Notes under the pieces: generated by a model
What the model was told of the DNA's origin: nothing
The model's database searches: none
Seen by the model: the letters and a program-made list of their open reading frames with translations, nothing else
Source: Isohypsibius dastychi
Taxonomy: Eukaryota; Tardigrada; Eutardigrada; Parachela; Isohypsibiidae
Length of the DNA: 23,825 bases
Direction: 5' to 3'
Assembly: GCA_034696485.1 (NCBI GenBank)
Contig: JAQIWT010000311.1
Span: forward strand, 1-23,825
Translations under genes and position numbers: made by a program
Shown here: in pieces, positions 21,574 to 23,825 of the stretch
Numbering within the stretch: position 1 is the first letter of the stretch
Layout of the letters: each line of letters begins with the position of its first letter

Positions 21574-21900
21574 CCTCCACCCGCGATTTCCCCCCTCGAA
21601 ACTCCATCCAAATTCTCTCGCGTTTGTTCTCTTCTCCTCCGCTCCGCGACGCGATGGAATCTCAACTGTGCGTGTGTAGTGTGTTGTTCTCCGTGGGAAA
21701 ATTCGCAGCCATCATTCCAGTTGCGCTCTTGGCCCTCTTCACTGCAAGACGAAGCTCATTCCTTATATCAGATGGGGTGACCTTTCTGATCGACACTCAA
21801 CTTGACCTTTACTTCTCCGTGGAACTCGAACCGTCTGCTCTTTCTTTGATTGTTCCCAGTTTTGGATGTATGAAACTAAAAGATGATCTACCCTCCGTAA

Positions 21901-21908
21901 TGACGTCA
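21901..21908. promoter_or_regulatory. Consensus CRE octamer TGACGTCA
   Basis: Full palindromic cAMP-response element. It sits 328 bases past the RGS stop, in the likely 3'UTR, not near any start codon found here, so it may be chance. Confidence 0.3.
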
Positions 21909-22108
21909 CGCGCACAGGAGTTCGGCCCGAAATTGAGAGAAACGACTGCGCAACACCGGAATCTTATCAAGGACGGGGATTTGTGGAAAAATAAGAGACG
22001 ACGCTACTGGTTGCTTCTCTTCCGTTTTCTTTCTTCTTTCCTGCCTTCGTTCGTTCGACATGATTAAAATCTCATTCAGCCTGACGAGGGAACTGCGAAG
22101 GGGAATGT

Positions 22109-22119
22109 GCGCGCGCGCG
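22109..22119. repeat. Alternating GC run
   Basis: Five and a half GC dinucleotides in a row (gcgcgcgcgcg), preceded by gt. Alternating purine-pyrimidine DNA of this kind can form Z-DNA; the run is short. It stands out against surroundings of mixed composition. Confidence 0.6.
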
Positions 22120-22619
22120 ACCCAAGCCGATTCGCGACAGAACAGAGGAGAGATGAGATTATTGATCGGACGCATTTTTCAGCTGTTGGCGCACTCAAGG
22201 AAGTTCCTTTCCATCACCCCGTAGCTATTAATCTGTCGCCAGTCTTCGATCCAGTGCGCCCGAAGGCGCTTATTTTCCAAGCCGGATTTTTTGATGAAGC
22301 CGCAGACCCCGGTTAGATTTGTCAGTATTCTTCTCTGTTCCCGAAACCGGCGCAAGCTCTGTCATGTTCCCCTCATCCAATCTCATTCTGGAGAGACTCT
22401 GTGAAGGCAATGAGAGCCATGGTTTTTATCGTGTGATTTCTTGAATCTGGTCACTTGACGGAAAATTTTTGATTCCTGGTTTTTGAGTTTGAAAAGGTCT
22501 CTTTTTTGTTTCAAGTGGTTCGAAAGTTGTTTCTTCTTCTTATTGGTCCATATGATTTTAGCTGCACCTTTTTATCAGTCAACTTTGTTGAAGAAGAAGT
22601 ATTGTCAAGGAAAGCGGAG

Positions 22620-22625
22620 AATAAA
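22620..22625 (+). other. Polyadenylation signal AATAAA (candidate for RGS)
   Basis: First canonical AATAAA I noticed on the plus strand after the RGS stop, about 1050 bases downstream. If used, the RGS transcript would end beside or inside the last exon of the aminotransferase, whose stop codon is only 21 bases further on the opposite strand. Confidence 0.4.
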
Positions 22626-22645
22626 ACAAATAACGATTGGGATAA

Positions 22646-23783
22646 TCAATCCGACGGAAAGTGACCTTTTAACAGATCACATAACAGACTAACGCCGGCT
22701 TCTATCTGACTGACGGTTACGTGACCAATGCTCAATCTGAGACAGTTGCAGCATCCACAATAGCATTTCCGATTCACCCGCGTCGCAGTGCAGCTCCTGA
22801 AAACAAAGCTAGTATTTGCAAATAATCAGATTCAAAAAATTCGGATGTGTGTTTACTTTATTCCCAGCTGAAAGCGGACACCGACCGCTTTGGCTTTTGG
22901 GACGAGCGTTTCCGTCAGCCAACTAGCATGATCACCAACCGGAAGCTCTAGCCAGATGAAATATCCACCCTTTTCAAAACATTCGTTAGGTTTTTTCAAT
23001 CAGAAACATACGAACAAGTCGGACTTCTGGTCGAGTCCACTTGATGCTTTTTGGGAGCTGCTCTTGAAGAACTCTGGAGAAGGTTTCTACTTTGATCTGG
23101 AACGCTTCGGATTTTAACCTTACTGTAGCTTCAAACGGCTTTTGATATCTGACCTTATAATTTTGCCGAAGTTCCTCCACATGCCGTTTCAGGTCACCAT
23201 TGTTTATAGCGCGTTCAAGTAAATACGAACCAAACTGGTTCAGACAGCCACCGCTGACCACAACGCCGCTGAAAAAAACGCGATCGTTAGACGAAGGTCA
23301 GGTGGCGCCACTAGGAAGAGCCGCGCACCTGTTTGACACTTTGTCGATTATTTCCGGTGAAGATTCCATCCATCCCATTCGTAAACCAGGTCCGAGGAGT
23401 TTGGAAAATGATCCCGAAGAAATAACCCGACTACTCTTCCCAACCGGAAGTAGTCGCTTTGGTACATTGGGGGTGTAGTATAGAAGGTTGTAGACGTCGT
23501 CACAGTGAATAAGAAAGTTTTCGTCTTCGCACAAGGTGAATACTTTGGCAGATGCATCTTCAGAGCAAACATGTATGACCGAGATCATGAAGACCATAAT
23601 GCGGAATGAACTTACCAGCGGACAAGCTCATCCCGGTCGGATTGTGATAAGTTGGAATCAAATACACCAGTGCACGAAATACGAGTTTGTTGTCGCTTGA
23701 TGCATGATTTCTTTCCGGAAGAGCTTCGTTCGCGAGCCGTTTCCATTCTTCGAAATCAATCGACCCATCATCTTTTTTGGGAA
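22646..23783 (-). CDS. Class I/II PLP aminotransferase, aminoadipate/kynurenine type (5' end missing)
   Basis: Fold-type I transaminase; about 300 C-terminal residues are visible. Exons from the right edge: 23783-23616, 23557-23329, 23268-23025, 22969-22857 and 22796-22646; a further intron starts at 23784 and runs past the window. Landmarks: PTYHNPTGMSLS (substrate and PLP contact Asn), FLIHCDDVYNLLYY (Asp and Tyr that hold the pyridine ring), VISSGSFSKLLGPGLRMGW with the Schiff-base Lys at 23402-23400, SGGCLNQFGSYLL, GGYFIWLELP and NCLRLSIGHVT with the carboxylate-binding Arg. This pattern resembles 2-aminoadipate/kynurenine aminotransferases and the yeast YER152C group; the true substrate cannot be read from sequence. 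The junction at 22970-23024 has two possible donors: gtccga gives the family-like RPE-GGYF, gttcgt adds V-R-L. A cysteine cluster CYCGCCNC lies just before the final Arg motif. Confidence 0.88.
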
Positions 23784-23825
23784 CTACAATAAATCACCAC
23801 AGACAATCAAACACACGGTGTTTTT

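Larger units (their letters stand above)
21574..22645. other. RGS 3'UTR converging on the aminotransferase
   Basis: 1072 bases between the RGS stop and the aminotransferase stop on the other strand. An open frame of 165 codons (21570-22067, +) runs from the RGS stop but opens at TTG, with its first ATG at 21653, has no family likeness and lies in the expected 3'UTR. A TGACGTCA octamer at 21901 and a GC alternating run at 22109-22119 are noted separately. Confidence 0.5.

Noticed and set aside
1-23825. CRISPR arrays, insertion sequences, phage or toxin genes, prokaryotic operons
   Set aside because: All genes are intron-split animal genes; no repeat-spacer pattern, transposase or terminal inverted repeats were seen.

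Overview
The window is animal nuclear DNA: seven protein-coding genes, nearly all cut by short GT-AG introns (about 43-110 nt, with longer ones in one gene), set close together on both strands. The proteins (neurexin IV/Caspr-like, FEZ/UNC-76, Tousled-like kinase, acyl-protein thioesterase, Mediator subunit 26, an RZ-type RGS protein and a PLP aminotransferase) are metazoan-type families. The compact introns, T-rich acceptors and short gene spacing fit a small-genome invertebrate. I cannot place it further from sequence alone; nematode-like, tardigrade-like and crustacean-like genomes all remain possible.

Left to right: 1-3985 (+) is the 3' part of a neurexin IV/Caspr-type adhesion receptor, reconstructed as 13 phase-consistent exons. 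4847-6220 (+) is a complete three-exon FEZ/UNC-76 kinesin adaptor. 6947-10360 (-) is a complete twelve-exon Tousled-like kinase. 11150-12534 (+) is a ten-exon acyl-protein thioesterase with an intact Ser-Asp-His triad, divergent from the kinase. 12883-14311 (-) is a two-exon MED26. A gene-poor stretch (14312-17063) leads to 17064-21573 (+), a seven-exon RGS17/19/20-type regulator with a palmitoylation-type cysteine cluster. 22646-23783 (-) is the 3' part of a class I/II PLP aminotransferase that runs off the right edge.

There is no operon or defence-like cluster. Two neighbours (neurexin IV and FEZ) both serve axons, and two others (thioesterase and cysteine-string RGS) are both linked to protein S-acylation. 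I read these as coincidental neighbours, not a system. No clearly new biological system is visible. The points most worth a second look are about gene expression: a perfect 11-bp hairpin that buries a neurexin splice donor, a 57-nt frame-preserving intron in the kinase, repeated GTTNGT-type splice donors, possible dual N-termini of the thioesterase, acceptor-like AGs immediately before several start codons, and an extra LamG-EGF unit in the neurexin.

All exon models were made by hand from splice-site motifs, reading phase and remembered family alignments. No transcript data or database search was used.
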